From assembly GCF_006346335.1 (NCBI RefSeq), contig NZ_VDMC01000016.1:1-53576 (forward strand): a DNA stretch of 53,576 bases, in the 5' to 3' direction. The stretch is from Aequorivita sinensis. GTDB taxonomy: Bacteria; Bacteroidota; Bacteroidia; Flavobacteriales; Flavobacteriaceae. Of this stretch, positions 34,791 to 42,981 are shown one piece after another. The translations under genes and the position numbers were made by a program. Under the pieces are notes generated by a model. That model had not been told where the DNA came from. It searched no databases and saw only the letters and a list, made by a program, of their open reading frames with translations. Every line of letters begins with the position of its first letter. The stretch's first letter is position 1.

Positions 34791-35642
34791 ATGAAGAAAA
34801 GAATATTAATACCCACAGATTTTTCACGCAATGCATTTAATGCTATTAAATATGCAATGGAACTATATAAACGCGAATATTGTGAATTTTTTATTCTAAA
34901 CACATACTATCTATCAGGATACTCTAAAGACAATTTATTGAGTCCTCAGCCAACAGATAAAGACCTAAGCATTGTAAAAGAACGTTCTGAAAAGAATATT
35001 GAAAGATTAAAAATTCAAATGAGTTTTTATGAAGAAAACGAGAAACACAGTTTTAAATACTTTAGTGAGTTTGGACCTTTTTTCGAGGTAATGAAAAACG
35101 TTGTTGCCAGAGAAGACATAAAACTTGTTATAATGGGAACTCAAGGTGAAACAGATAATAAAACTGTCATCTTAGGAAGTAATGCTGTAAATGTGATGGA
35201 GAAAATTAGAAGTTGTCCAGTGTTGGCAATTCCATCTACAGTTTTATTTAAGGAGCCAAACGAAATAGTTTTTCCAACCAGTTTTAGAACGCATTATAAG
35301 GAAAAGGAACTGTCTACATTGGTAGAGATTTCTCGATTATTAAACGCGCCAATTCGCATTTTACACGTACAAAAAGGGAGGGCATTATCAAAACCACAAA
35401 TAGACAATAAGTTACTATTAGAGAAAATATTAGAGCCAGCTTCATTTACACATCATAGGTTGTATAATGTAGATTTAAAAGATGGCGTTAGTTGTTTTGT
35501 TCAAAGTCGAGAAAGCGAAATGATTGCTATTGTAAATAAAAAACACAACTTTTTTGGCAGTATATTTTCAAACCCTATGGTGAAAGAACTTGGTAAGCAT
35601 ACTAATGTTCCACTATTAGCAATGCACGATTTAAGAACATAA
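34791..35642 (+). CDS. Universal stress protein, tandem-domain
   Basis: 283 residues, most similar to the next gene, with which it shares RILIPTDFSRNAFNAI at the start and FxHHxL near the end, so they are a recent duplication. Nucleotide motif MGTQGETDNKTVILGSNA is intact. The gap to the previous gene is 36 bases, so it is probably cotranscribed. Confidence 0.9.
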   Translation: MKKRILIPTDFSRNAFNAIKYAMELYKREYCEFFILNTYYLSGYSKDNLLSPQPTDKDLSIVKERSEKNIERLKIQMSFYEENEKHSFKYFSEFGPFFEVMKNVVAREDIKLVIMGTQGETDNKTVILGSNAVNVMEKIRSCPVLAIPSTVLFKEPNEIVFPTSFRTHYKEKELSTLVEISRLLNAPIRILHVQKGRALSKPQIDNKLLLEKILEPASFTHHRLYNVDLKDGVSCFVQSRESEMIAIVNKKHNFFGSIFSNPMVKELGKHTNVPLLAMHDLRT

Positions 35643-35683
35643 AATTTTAGAGTGGGGTTCAAAACACAAATAAACTTTTAGCT

Positions 35684-36535
35684 ATGCATAAAAATATATT
35701 AATTCCTACAGATTATTCGCGAAATGCATTTAATGCTATTGTGTATGCTTTTGGGCTTTTTAAAAACATAGATTGTACATTCTATATTTTTCACTCTTAT
35801 TTTTTGCAGCATTCCGCTCGTGGAAACTTCTTATTTCCAGAACCAGAACCATCTGAGTATGATGCCGCAGCAAGACATTCAGCAGAGAAAATGATTTTTC
35901 TTAAAAATAAGGTAAATCTGTTAGCTGATAATCCTAGACACACAATATACTACGATCACAAATTTGGATCTTTTATAGATTTGATAGAAGAAAAGGTGAA
36001 GAAAAATGATATTGATCTAATAGTTATGGGAACCCGTGGTGTAACTAATGATGGAGAAGTTGCCTATGGAAGAAATTCGGTAAATATCATGGAAAATATC
36101 AGGGATTGTGCCGTTCTCGCAATTCCTTCTAATATATCCTACAGAGATATTAATGAAATTGTATTTCCAACCAATTTTAAAAGTCTTTATATCGAAAGTG
36201 AGATGAAAACCTTTGTGAAAATTGCAAAGCAAGGTAAATCTCCAATTCGTATTTTACATATTGGGAAAGAAGCCAATCTTACTGAAAGACAAAAAAATAA
36301 CCGAATTCAACTAGAAAACCATTTTAAAGGCTTAGAATTTACACATCACTGGCTTGATAAAGTTGGGATTAAAGAAGGACTGCTTTCGTTTGTTGATGAA
36401 CGTAAAAGTGGGATGATAGCTTTTGTAAATAGAAAACATTGGTTTTTTGGCAGTGCCTTTACAAATCCTTTGGTTAAAAGCCTTGGTGTACATTCTAAAG
36501 TGCCAATATTGGCGCTACACGATTCCAGAACATAG
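35684..36535 (+). CDS. Universal stress protein, tandem-domain, variant nucleotide motif
   Basis: 283 residues, paralogue of the preceding gene. The nucleotide motif reads MGTRGVTNDGEVAYGRNS: the final Gly is followed by Arg instead of Ser/Thr, which could weaken phosphate binding. This may be a non-ATP-binding partner for a heterodimer; that is inference. 41 bases after the previous gene and 16 bases before the ATP-cone nuclease gene, so part of one operon. Confidence 0.88.
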   Translation: MHKNILIPTDYSRNAFNAIVYAFGLFKNIDCTFYIFHSYFLQHSARGNFLFPEPEPSEYDAAARHSAEKMIFLKNKVNLLADNPRHTIYYDHKFGSFIDLIEEKVKKNDIDLIVMGTRGVTNDGEVAYGRNSVNIMENIRDCAVLAIPSNISYRDINEIVFPTNFKSLYIESEMKTFVKIAKQGKSPIRILHIGKEANLTERQKNNRIQLENHFKGLEFTHHWLDKVGIKEGLLSFVDERKSGMIAFVNRKHWFFGSAFTNPLVKSLGVHSKVPILALHDSRT

Positions 36536-36551
36536 TTAAATTACAAAAATA

Positions 36552-37385
36552 ATGGTTGTTGAAGTTATTAAGCATTCTGGAGAGCGGACAGATTTTTCAA
36601 TCGATAAATTGAAATCTTCACTTCGAAAAAGTGGTGCGGATGAGGCATTGGTTAATGAAATTTCAAACAACGTCCGCGACGAGTTATATCAGGGCATTTC
36701 AACAAAAGAAATATATAATCGTGCCTTTGCTCTTCTTAAAAAAGAGAAGAAAGGATATGCTTCAAAATACAAACTAAAAAAAGCAATTTACGAGTTAGGA
36801 CCTACGGGATTTCCTTTTGAAAAATTTATAGCTGCCTTGTTGTTTTATAGTGGCTATAAAGTAAAAACTGGGCAGTTTTTACAAGGAAAATGCGTCCTTC
36901 ATGAGGTTGATGTTGTTGCACGTAAAAACGACCAATTTATTGTTGTAGAATGTAAGTTTCACAGTGATGAAGGTCGAAATTGTAATGTGAAAATTCCACT
37001 GTATATCCATTCCCGATATCGAGATATTTTAAATAATTATAACGATAAAAATGAAGCAGAAAAGCCAACTGAAGGATGGGTGGTTACTAATACTCGTTTT
37101 ACAGAAGATGCTTTACAATACGGGAAATGTGCAGGGCTTTATTTGTTAAGTTGGGATTATCCAAAAGACAACGGTATTAGAGACCGAATAGATCGATTGG
37201 GGCTTTACCCAATTACTGCTTCAACCTTAATGAGTCAGCGAGAAAAGCAGTTTTTGCTCAGTCGTGATATAGTGCTTTGCAAACAATTAATAAACGATGA
37301 TTTTTACTTAGACCACTTGGGTATTTCTGAAAACAGACAAGCTCGAATTTTAGAAGAGATAAAAATCTTATGTAAACACAACTAG
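36552..37385 (+). CDS. ATP-cone domain fused to PD-(D/E)XK (Mrr-like) nuclease
   Basis: 277 residues. Residues 1-85 form an ATP-cone (VEVIKHSGERTDFSIDKLKSSLRKSG ... YASKYKLKKAI), the nucleotide sensor of ribonucleotide reductases and NrdR. Residues 86-200 look like a restriction-endonuclease fold of the Mrr type: FPFEKFIAALLFYSGY, HEVDVVARK, IVVECKFH, giving E90, D120, E133 and K135 as the predicted active site. The C-terminal 75 residues are helical. So it may be a nuclease gated by ATP/dATP. It is in line with the usp run and only 2 bases before the beta-CASP RNase. A paralogue lies at 39496-40338. Confidence 0.8.
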   Translation: MVVEVIKHSGERTDFSIDKLKSSLRKSGADEALVNEISNNVRDELYQGISTKEIYNRAFALLKKEKKGYASKYKLKKAIYELGPTGFPFEKFIAALLFYSGYKVKTGQFLQGKCVLHEVDVVARKNDQFIVVECKFHSDEGRNCNVKIPLYIHSRYRDILNNYNDKNEAEKPTEGWVVTNTRFTEDALQYGKCAGLYLLSWDYPKDNGIRDRIDRLGLYPITASTLMSQREKQFLLSRDIVLCKQLINDDFYLDHLGISENRQARILEEIKILCKHN

Positions 37386-37387
37386 TT

Positions 37388-38758
37388 TTGCAAAAGATAA
37401 AAGTTCATTTTTTAGGTGCAACTGGAACGGTAACAGGTTCTAAGTTTTATATTGAAACTCCAGAGCAAAATATTTTAATTGACTGTGGAATGTTTCAAGG
37501 GGTAAAGGAGATGCGGGAGAAAAACTGGGAAGATTTACCTATAGCTATTTCTGCAATAGACGTTGTATTATTAACGCATGGGCATTTAGATCACACAGGA
37601 TATTTACCAAGATTGGTGAAAAATGGATATAGAGGTAAGATTATTGGAACTGCACCAACTTTAGCAATCGCAAAAATTATACTGTTAGACAGTGCAAAAA
37701 TTCACGAGGAAGAAGCTGAAAGGGCAAATGAAGAAGGATATTCTAAACATTCACCTGCCGAGCCATTTTACACTTTACAAGAAGCTGAGGTTACCTTAGG
37801 CTTTTTCCAATCGGAAGAAAGGGACCAATGGATTCAACTTTCAGAAAACATTAAATATAGATTTAAGTATAACGGGCATATAATTGGAGCTACTTTTATT
37901 GAATTAGATATTTTCGGTAAAACTTTTGTCTTCTCAGGAGATATTGGTCGCGAACACGATTTGTTGCTCTCTCCACCCGAAAAACCAAAATGGGCCGACT
38001 ATCTATTTATTGAAAGCACCTATGGAAATAAACTTCATCCGCAAGAAAGTGTTTCAGATAAATTGGTAGAACTCATCACTAAAACTATTCACAATAGAGG
38101 AAATCTTATAATTCCATCATTTGCTGTAGAACGGCTACAGACTTTGATGTTTTTGCTTTGGAAATTGTACAATGAAAACCGAATTCCAAACATTCCAATA
38201 TTTATTGATAGTCCAATGGGAAATAATGTGCTATCGGTATTTCAGAATTTTTCAGACTGGCACAAAATACCAATGAAAGATTTTAATGCAATGAGTAAAA
38301 GGATGAATATAATTACATCCTATAAAGAGACTTGGGAAACAATTGATAACCCGCAACCCAAGGTAGTTATTGCTGGAAGTGGAATGGTTACTGGAGGTAG
38401 AGTATTAACGTATCTTAAACAAATGATCGATAAAACAAATACTTCCGTTTTGTTAGTTGGTTACCAAGCTGAAGGTACTCGTGGGCGCCAGATGTTAGAA
38501 GGAGCTCACGAATTAAAATTCTTTGGAAAATATCACCCCGTGAAGGCAGAGATACACCATATTGAAAGTCTTTCCGCCCACGCAGATCAGCAAGGGCTTC
38601 TATATTGGACGAGTGAAATTAAAAACATACCAGAGCAAACATTTTTAATTCACGGAGAGCCCACAGCACAAGATGTTCTTCGCCTAAAACTTCAAGATAC
38701 TTATGGTTGGAAGGTTTCAATTCCTAAGCTATTTGATGTTAAGGAAATTTTAGTGTAA
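37388..38758 (+). CDS. Metallo-beta-lactamase/beta-CASP RNA-processing exonuclease
   Basis: 456 residues; TTG 37388 is the only in-frame start before the first domain strand, after the upstream stop at 37383. Metal motifs: GATGTVTGS, LTHGHLDHTG (HxHxDH), GHIIGATF, FSGDIGR; beta-CASP motifs IESTYGNKLH, IPSFAVERLQTLMFLL, GSGMVTGGR and SLSAHADQQG. This is the bacterial CPSF73-like RNase family. The gene follows the ATP-cone nuclease by 2 bases, so both are probably translated together. In a dormancy regulon it could serve RNA turnover. Confidence 0.9.
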   Translation: MQKIKVHFLGATGTVTGSKFYIETPEQNILIDCGMFQGVKEMREKNWEDLPIAISAIDVVLLTHGHLDHTGYLPRLVKNGYRGKIIGTAPTLAIAKIILLDSAKIHEEEAERANEEGYSKHSPAEPFYTLQEAEVTLGFFQSEERDQWIQLSENIKYRFKYNGHIIGATFIELDIFGKTFVFSGDIGREHDLLLSPPEKPKWADYLFIESTYGNKLHPQESVSDKLVELITKTIHNRGNLIIPSFAVERLQTLMFLLWKLYNENRIPNIPIFIDSPMGNNVLSVFQNFSDWHKIPMKDFNAMSKRMNIITSYKETWETIDNPQPKVVIAGSGMVTGGRVLTYLKQMIDKTNTSVLLVGYQAEGTRGRQMLEGAHELKFFGKYHPVKAEIHHIESLSAHADQQGLLYWTSEIKNIPEQTFLIHGEPTAQDVLRLKLQDTYGWKVSIPKLFDVKEILV

Positions 38759-38966
38759 ATGATTTATTTTGAAGTGATTTGATTGGATGTCAGAAACGTT
38801 TTGAATCTATTCTGCATTCTCAAATATATTTTCAAATTGTGATGGTTATTAGTTTTTTAAATTTCTAATTTTGTTTCAGCCTTGAAAAAGCTCATCACTA
38901 ATTTTAAAAAAGTTGAATTATTGGTTAGGTTCTAGCCTTTATCGGCTATTATTTTAAAGATAAACT

Positions 38967-39449
38967 ATGAAAGAATTCTGGCACAAGCACAATTTAAGAG
39001 TTCACTATAAGCAAACAGACCAGATGGGAGTGGTACATCACGCCAATTACGTCACTTGGTTTGAAATTGGTCGTACAGAAATGATGCGTTCCAACGGGCT
39101 TCCTTACAGCAAAATGGAAAGTATGGGCTTAATGCTGCCTGTTTTAGATGTTCAAGTTAAATATCATAAACCCGCACTTTACGATGAGGCTATCGGGATA
39201 TTTACAAAGATAAAAAGTCAATCCGCCGTTAGATTAGAATTCTATTATGAAGCAAGACGACTAGGAAAAGCAGGTACGCCTTTGTCTTTAGATGAAAATA
39301 TAGAGGGAGAACCTGAAGGAGAACTTCTGGCATCTGGAACATCGCTGCATATGTGGTTGGATAAAAGCTGGAAACCAGTTAGGCTAAATAGTAGGGCGCC
39401 TGAAGTTTATCAGCTAATTCAAAATATATCGATAGATTCTATTCCATAA
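38967..39449 (+). CDS. Acyl-CoA thioesterase, 4HBT/YbgC family
   Basis: 160 residues. Hot-dog fold with the YbgC/4-hydroxybenzoyl-CoA thioesterase motif TDQMGVVHHANYVTWFEIGRTEMM (catalytic Asp about 17 and the HHANY stretch). An acidic insert (LDENIEGEPEGE) sits in a surface loop. It hydrolyses short or medium acyl-CoA, perhaps in membrane lipid metabolism. It has a 208-base upstream gap with TAATTTTG (38866-38873) as a possible -7 box but no good operator of the nearby type. Confidence 0.88.
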   Translation: MKEFWHKHNLRVHYKQTDQMGVVHHANYVTWFEIGRTEMMRSNGLPYSKMESMGLMLPVLDVQVKYHKPALYDEAIGIFTKIKSQSAVRLEFYYEARRLGKAGTPLSLDENIEGEPEGELLASGTSLHMWLDKSWKPVRLNSRAPEVYQLIQNISIDSIP

Positions 39450-39471
39450 TGTTCATTAGAAAATATATTGT

Positions 39472-39516
39472 AAAAAGCTGTGTAACATTTCTTTATTAAA
39501 GATTACACAGCTTTTT
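39472..39516 (+). terminator. Terminator whose 3' arm is the coding end of the convergent nuclease gene
   Basis: 14-bp stem AAAAAGCTGTGTAA (39472-39485) with TTACACAGCTTTTT (39503-39516). The right arm encodes the last residues (KKLCN) of the minus-strand ATP-cone nuclease, so the plus-strand terminator is built into that gene's 3' end. On the minus strand the left arm gives a T run, so it can terminate both genes. Confidence 0.8.
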
Positions 39517-40338
39517 TATTTCACTTAGAACCCTTTTCTGTCGTATTGGGGAGAGTCCTATTTTTTCAAGTAAATAAGAAGACTCGTATAATTCTTTAGT
39601 TAGAATAACATTTTTTTCGATAAGAAGATGCTTTTCCTTCTTTGTCAAAGTTGTTAGGGTGGTAATAGGGTAGAGGGTATATTTATCTATATTGTGTTTA
39701 ATTCCATTGTTATCAGGATAATCCCAACTCATTAAATGCAATCCAACACATTCGGAATAATCAATTGCGTCTTTCGAAAAACGTGTGTTAGTAATTAACC
39801 ATCCTTGTTTTAAATGAGATTTTTTCTCAGGATCATTGTTCCATCGCCTTTGAATATCTAAAAATCGAGAGTTAATATATAGCGGCACTTTTACATTACT
39901 TACAGCCCTAGGATCTGCATGAAATTTACATTCTACAGTGTAAGCATTACCATCTTTCTCAGCTAGAACATCAACTTCGTGTGTTATACATTCACCTTGT
40001 AAAGTAATTCCAACCTGCGTTGTATAACCATGGTGCTTCAGAACGGCGCCAATTAAACTTTCAAAAGGGAATCCTGTAGGACCTAAATCTAAAATAGCCC
40101 GTTTTAGACTGTATTTAGAAGCTGAAACGCGGTTGAGTTTTTTTAGTATAGAATACGCTGTTTTGTAAATTTCTTTAGACTTCATTCCGTCGTAAAGCGT
40201 AGGCATAATCTTATCCACTACCTGATCTATTTCGCTTTCAGAAGCCTTACTTCTTCTAAGTGAATTTTTTAATTTTTCAACTTTAAACTCTTCAATGTCA
40301 CCGTTGAATTTTTCTATTTTTATATCCATTTTCCCCAT
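39496..40338 (-). CDS. ATP-cone/PD-(D/E)XK nuclease, second paralogue
   Basis: 280 residues, collinear with the protein at 36552-37385. ATP-cone about 5-88 (IKIEKFNGDIEEFKVEKLKNSLRR), nuclease core with FPFESLIGAVLKHHGY, HEVDVLAEK and YTVECKFHAD giving E93, D123, E136 and K138, then the shared LGxH/YLLSWDYP-type block (LHLMSWDYPDNNGI) and a helical C-terminus. The ATG at 40329 (MDIKIEK) is an alternative start. Catalytic residues are kept in both copies. It is transcribed away from the His-rich lipoprotein gene and has its own upstream inverted repeat (40409-40430). Confidence 0.8.
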   Translation of the reverse strand: MGKMDIKIEKFNGDIEEFKVEKLKNSLRRSKASESEIDQVVDKIMPTLYDGMKSKEIYKTAYSILKKLNRVSASKYSLKRAILDLGPTGFPFESLIGAVLKHHGYTTQVGITLQGECITHEVDVLAEKDGNAYTVECKFHADPRAVSNVKVPLYINSRFLDIQRRWNNDPEKKSHLKQGWLITNTRFSKDAIDYSECVGLHLMSWDYPDNNGIKHNIDKYTLYPITTLTTLTKKEKHLLIEKNVILTKELYESSYLLEKIGLSPIRQKRVLSEIKKLCNL

Positions 40339-40634
40339 AGTATTATATTACTCTAAATATCTGTAAAAAATCCTTCAAACAAACCTTATTTAGAAATGTA
40401 GAACTTCTATTCATACAAATCAATATGAATCTGTCTGTTTACAACATATTCAAAATTTGATAATTATAATGTCTATTTAGTGATTTTAGTGAATATCATT
40501 TGAGTTTATAGAATATTAAATAAGCTTTATAGGTTAAATGTTTTAAATAGCAAGATGTTAATTCCCGCTAGGTAATTCCATTAAGTGTTTAAGCTAATGA
40601 AGACTTTGAATTATTTTAAAATATGCTTATTGCC
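40339..40634 (-). promoter_or_regulatory. 296-base upstream region of the second ATP-cone nuclease
   Basis: No gene. It contains the inverted repeat ATTCATA-N8-TATGAAT (40409-40430), 71-92 bases before the nuclease start, and a degenerate TTGATAATTATAAT (40457-40470) that does not have the 36.5-bp geometry. The left repeat may bind a different regulator from the nearby CRP-type sites. Confidence 0.35.
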
Positions 40635-41144
40635 CTATTCAAAATAGTTAAAATATCCATCCAGATTTTCCTTAATACTTTTTTTAATTTTTGCACCTTC
40701 GTCTACAGTTGTAACCTTTCCTAAAGCTTCAATTTTCTCGATTAGCGGATGTAAGAATACGTGTAAATTATCGTGAGATGGTCCTTCCATAGTACACTCC
40801 TTAACAACGAAGTTTTTTACTTCATTTAAGTTAGAAGCTAAAGCGTGGTAACCCTCAGTGGTTTTAGTTTCAGTAGACTTAAGCATATCCAACATTTTAT
40901 TTACTCCTTCAGTAGTTTCAATATTTGCTTCCCACTTATCGCCGTTGTCTAGTTTTATTTCATCTACCCAAGCATTGTTTAAAGAATGCATTTCGGCAGC
41001 TACTTCTTCGTGGTTAGCGTGCGAATTGGAAGTATCGTGCTCGTGCATTTCTTCAATACTAGTAGTTACATCTTTTGTTTTAGTTTCGTTACAGCTCACT
41101 AATAAAGCTGAAATGATTGCTAATGATAAAATTGTATTTTTCAT
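40635..41144 (-). CDS. His/Glu-rich lipoprotein of unknown function
   Basis: 169 residues, lipobox LLVSC (Cys about 18). The region after the lipid anchor is rich in His and Glu (EEMHEHDTSNSHANHEE), suitable for copper or other soft-metal binding, and a helical domain follows with FVVKECTMEGPSHDNLHVFLHPLIEKIEAL, again with Cys, Met and His. It may hold metal in the periplasm, which would fit the copper demand of NosZ nearby; this is inference. A CRP-type site lies in the shared upstream region with TTTG at the right distance on this strand. Confidence 0.6.
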   Translation of the reverse strand: MKNTILSLAIISALLVSCNETKTKDVTTSIEEMHEHDTSNSHANHEEVAAEMHSLNNAWVDEIKLDNGDKWEANIETTEGVNKMLDMLKSTETKTTEGYHALASNLNEVKNFVVKECTMEGPSHDNLHVFLHPLIEKIEALGKVTTVDEGAKIKKSIKENLDGYFNYFE

Positions 41145-41229
41145 AATATTTATATTTTTTGATTTTTCTTGTTTAACTGTTTGAAAATTTAACTTTTAAC
41201 AAATCACGGGATTTTTATATCAAAAAGTT

Positions 41230-41273
41230 ATGATTATAATCATATTCAGGTTTATTGAAACCACATATTTTTA
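41230..41273 (+). promoter_or_regulatory. CRP/FNR-type operator in the divergent lipoprotein promoter region
   Basis: Perfect palindrome ATGATTATAATCAT (41230-41243). Plus strand: TATTTTTA at 41266-41273, 36.5 bp from centre to last base. Minus strand: TTTG of a partial -7 box (GTGATTTG, 41207-41200) also ends 36.5 bp from the centre. One site could serve both genes. The plus-strand leader to 41365 would be about 85 bases. Confidence 0.65.
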
Positions 41274-41364
41274 TTCCAACTATTTTATTTTCAATTAATT
41301 TAAAAAAGAGAAGCGTATATTTACATAAAGTTAGTCTAGATATTGCTTTTCTAATTTTAATTCG

Positions 41365-41997
41365 ATGAAAAACATATTATTCCTTTTGGTATTGGTAATT
41401 CTTTTTGCTAGTTGCTCGAGTAGTCGCTTGGTAGACGAATACATTAATAAGGAGAGCCCGAATTTCCAAACTCAAAAGGTATTGGTAGTGGGGTTAACCC
41501 CGGATGGAGGTTTGCAACGCCAATTTGAATACAGTCTAGTAAAAGCTTTAAAAGATGAAAATATAATAGCAGTTAAAAGTGTGGATTATTTTGAAAGTAA
41601 TGTGAACGACATTGATCAATCTGAAGAGAATTTAGAAAATCTTAAAATGCAATTATTAAACGAAAGTTTTGATGCAGTACTCTTGTCAAAAATAGTAGGG
41701 CAGGAGAATAAGGTTACTATGGCGCAATCTTATAGAAATCTCACAAGATCTTTTCAGTCATTTAATGATTACTACAATGAAAATAGAGTAGTTTATGAAA
41801 ATGACCAAGTTGAAGATTATCCAGTTTATAATACAGAAACATCCTTGTTTTGTCTTTGCCCAGGTAGGAACAACGATTTAATATGGAGAGGAAAAATAGA
41901 CATAGTAAATCCTCCTACTGCAGCTACTTCAATTCGAGATTATGTAAATACTCTGTTGCAAGCACTTAAAAAGAACAACCTGCTAAATTTAAGGTAG
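41365..41997 (+). CDS. Lipoprotein of unknown function
   Basis: 210 residues, lipobox FASC (Cys about 17). The body has KVLVVGLTPDGGLQRQFEYSLVKALKDENIIAVKSVDYF, then SFDAVLLSKIVGQE, and LIWRGKIDIVNPP near the end; this pattern is like the DUF4136/CsgG-type lipoproteins with a Rossmann-like alpha/beta domain. No catalytic motif. It is convergent with the seventh usp gene (11 bases apart) and has the shared operator upstream. Confidence 0.6.
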   Translation: MKNILFLLVLVILFASCSSSRLVDEYINKESPNFQTQKVLVVGLTPDGGLQRQFEYSLVKALKDENIIAVKSVDYFESNVNDIDQSEENLENLKMQLLNESFDAVLLSKIVGQENKVTMAQSYRNLTRSFQSFNDYYNENRVVYENDQVEDYPVYNTETSLFCLCPGRNNDLIWRGKIDIVNPPTAATSIRDYVNTLLQALKKNNLLNLR

Positions 41998-42008
41998 ATT
42001 TCTTAAAA

Positions 42009-42836
42009 TCAATTTCTAAATATCAACAGAGGAACCTTAGAACTGTAGCTGATTTTGGAAGTTTCTGATCCAAATATAAAACGGTCTAACAAACTTTTTC
42101 TCTCTACAAACATAGCGTGAAGTTGAACAGGAATTAATTGTGTAAAGGCATCAATCGCAACAGCAGAAGGAATATTCTTAATACAAAAACGCTCTATATT
42201 TATACCTTTAAAAAGATCGATATAATTACCTTTTAGTGAATTAGCTTCTACATTGTTTTCTTCTATTTCCAATATTTTTAGGGTTGAATCGTGTTTTCGA
42301 ACTATATCTAAAATTACTCCTAAAGCATCAGTTTTTAGTTCATACTGATAATTTACAGACAGTAAAACGGATTCAATTTTATTATAAACATATCCTTCAG
42401 GAATTGCTAAAACTGGACAGTTTGCTTTTCTGATTAGTTTTAATGTATTACTGCCAAATACAACTTCTTCAGCTCCAGTTGCTCCATTTGTGCCCATGAT
42501 AATAAGTTCAATATTATTTAAACTTACTGCTTGATTTACGGCATCAACTATATTGTCGAAATCAATTTTCGGGACAAAAGTGAAGTTTTCATTTTCAGAT
42601 TGCGATTCACAATGGCGAATTAACTTTTCAAGTTCTTTTTTATTATCGTTTAAAATCCCATCATAAACTGAATCTCCTGCAGCGCCATATAAAACATCTG
42701 CAGTTATATATCCTGTTGGTTTTTGTGAATTTAAAATATGAAATGTAACAGTTTCTTCTTCAAAAAGCTTCAATGAGTATTCGATTGCATTTTTTGAATT
42801 TTTAGAAAAGTCTGTAGGTAAAAGTATATTTTTCAT
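42009..42836 (-). CDS. Universal stress protein, tandem-domain
   Basis: 275 residues. KNILLPTDFSKNSKNAIEYSLKLF start, intact ATP motif MGTNGATGAEEVVFGSNT. The second domain is shorter and divergent. It is transcribed away from the cytochrome c-nosZ unit, and both promoters have a TGA-N6-TCA site with the same spacing. Seventh and last usp gene in the window. Confidence 0.9.
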   Translation of the reverse strand: MKNILLPTDFSKNSKNAIEYSLKLFEEETVTFHILNSQKPTGYITADVLYGAAGDSVYDGILNDNKKELEKLIRHCESQSENENFTFVPKIDFDNIVDAVNQAVSLNNIELIIMGTNGATGAEEVVFGSNTLKLIRKANCPVLAIPEGYVYNKIESVLLSVNYQYELKTDALGVILDIVRKHDSTLKILEIEENNVEANSLKGNYIDLFKGINIERFCIKNIPSAVAIDAFTQLIPVQLHAMFVERKSLLDRFIFGSETSKISYSSKVPLLIFRN

Positions 42837-42851
42837 AAGCTATTCTTTACT

Positions 42852-42896
42852 CAAATTTATGGACAAAGATTGTTTTAAAGAATGATTAATGTCATT
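42852..42896 (-). promoter_or_regulatory. CRP/FNR-type operator and -7 box before usp (42836, minus strand)
   Basis: AATGATTAATGTCATT (42881-42896, TGA-N6-TCA) and, on the minus strand, -7 box TAAATTTG (42859-42852). Centre to last G is 36.5 bp. Confidence 0.75.
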
Positions 42897-42963
42897 AATA
42901 TTTAGATTTTCAATTTTTAAATTACAACACAATTTACCGAAGACATTTAATTTTACAATAAAT

Positions 42964-42975
42964 GACCAAAAGGTC
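42964..42975. promoter_or_regulatory. Second palindrome GACC-AAAA-GGTC in the divergent usp/cytochrome c region
   Basis: Perfect 4+4+4 palindrome 7 bases upstream of the nos-side CRP-type site. It differs in sequence from the TGA-N6-TCA sites and could be bound by another regulator, for example one responding to nitrogen oxides or copper; nothing in the window identifies which. Confidence 0.35.
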
Positions 42976-42981
42976 GTAAAT

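Noticed and set aside
38839-38873. GTGATGGTTATTAG plus TAATTTTG before the thioesterase gene as another regulon member
   Set aside because: The palindrome is broken and the spacing to the -7 box is 27.5 bp, unlike the other sites.
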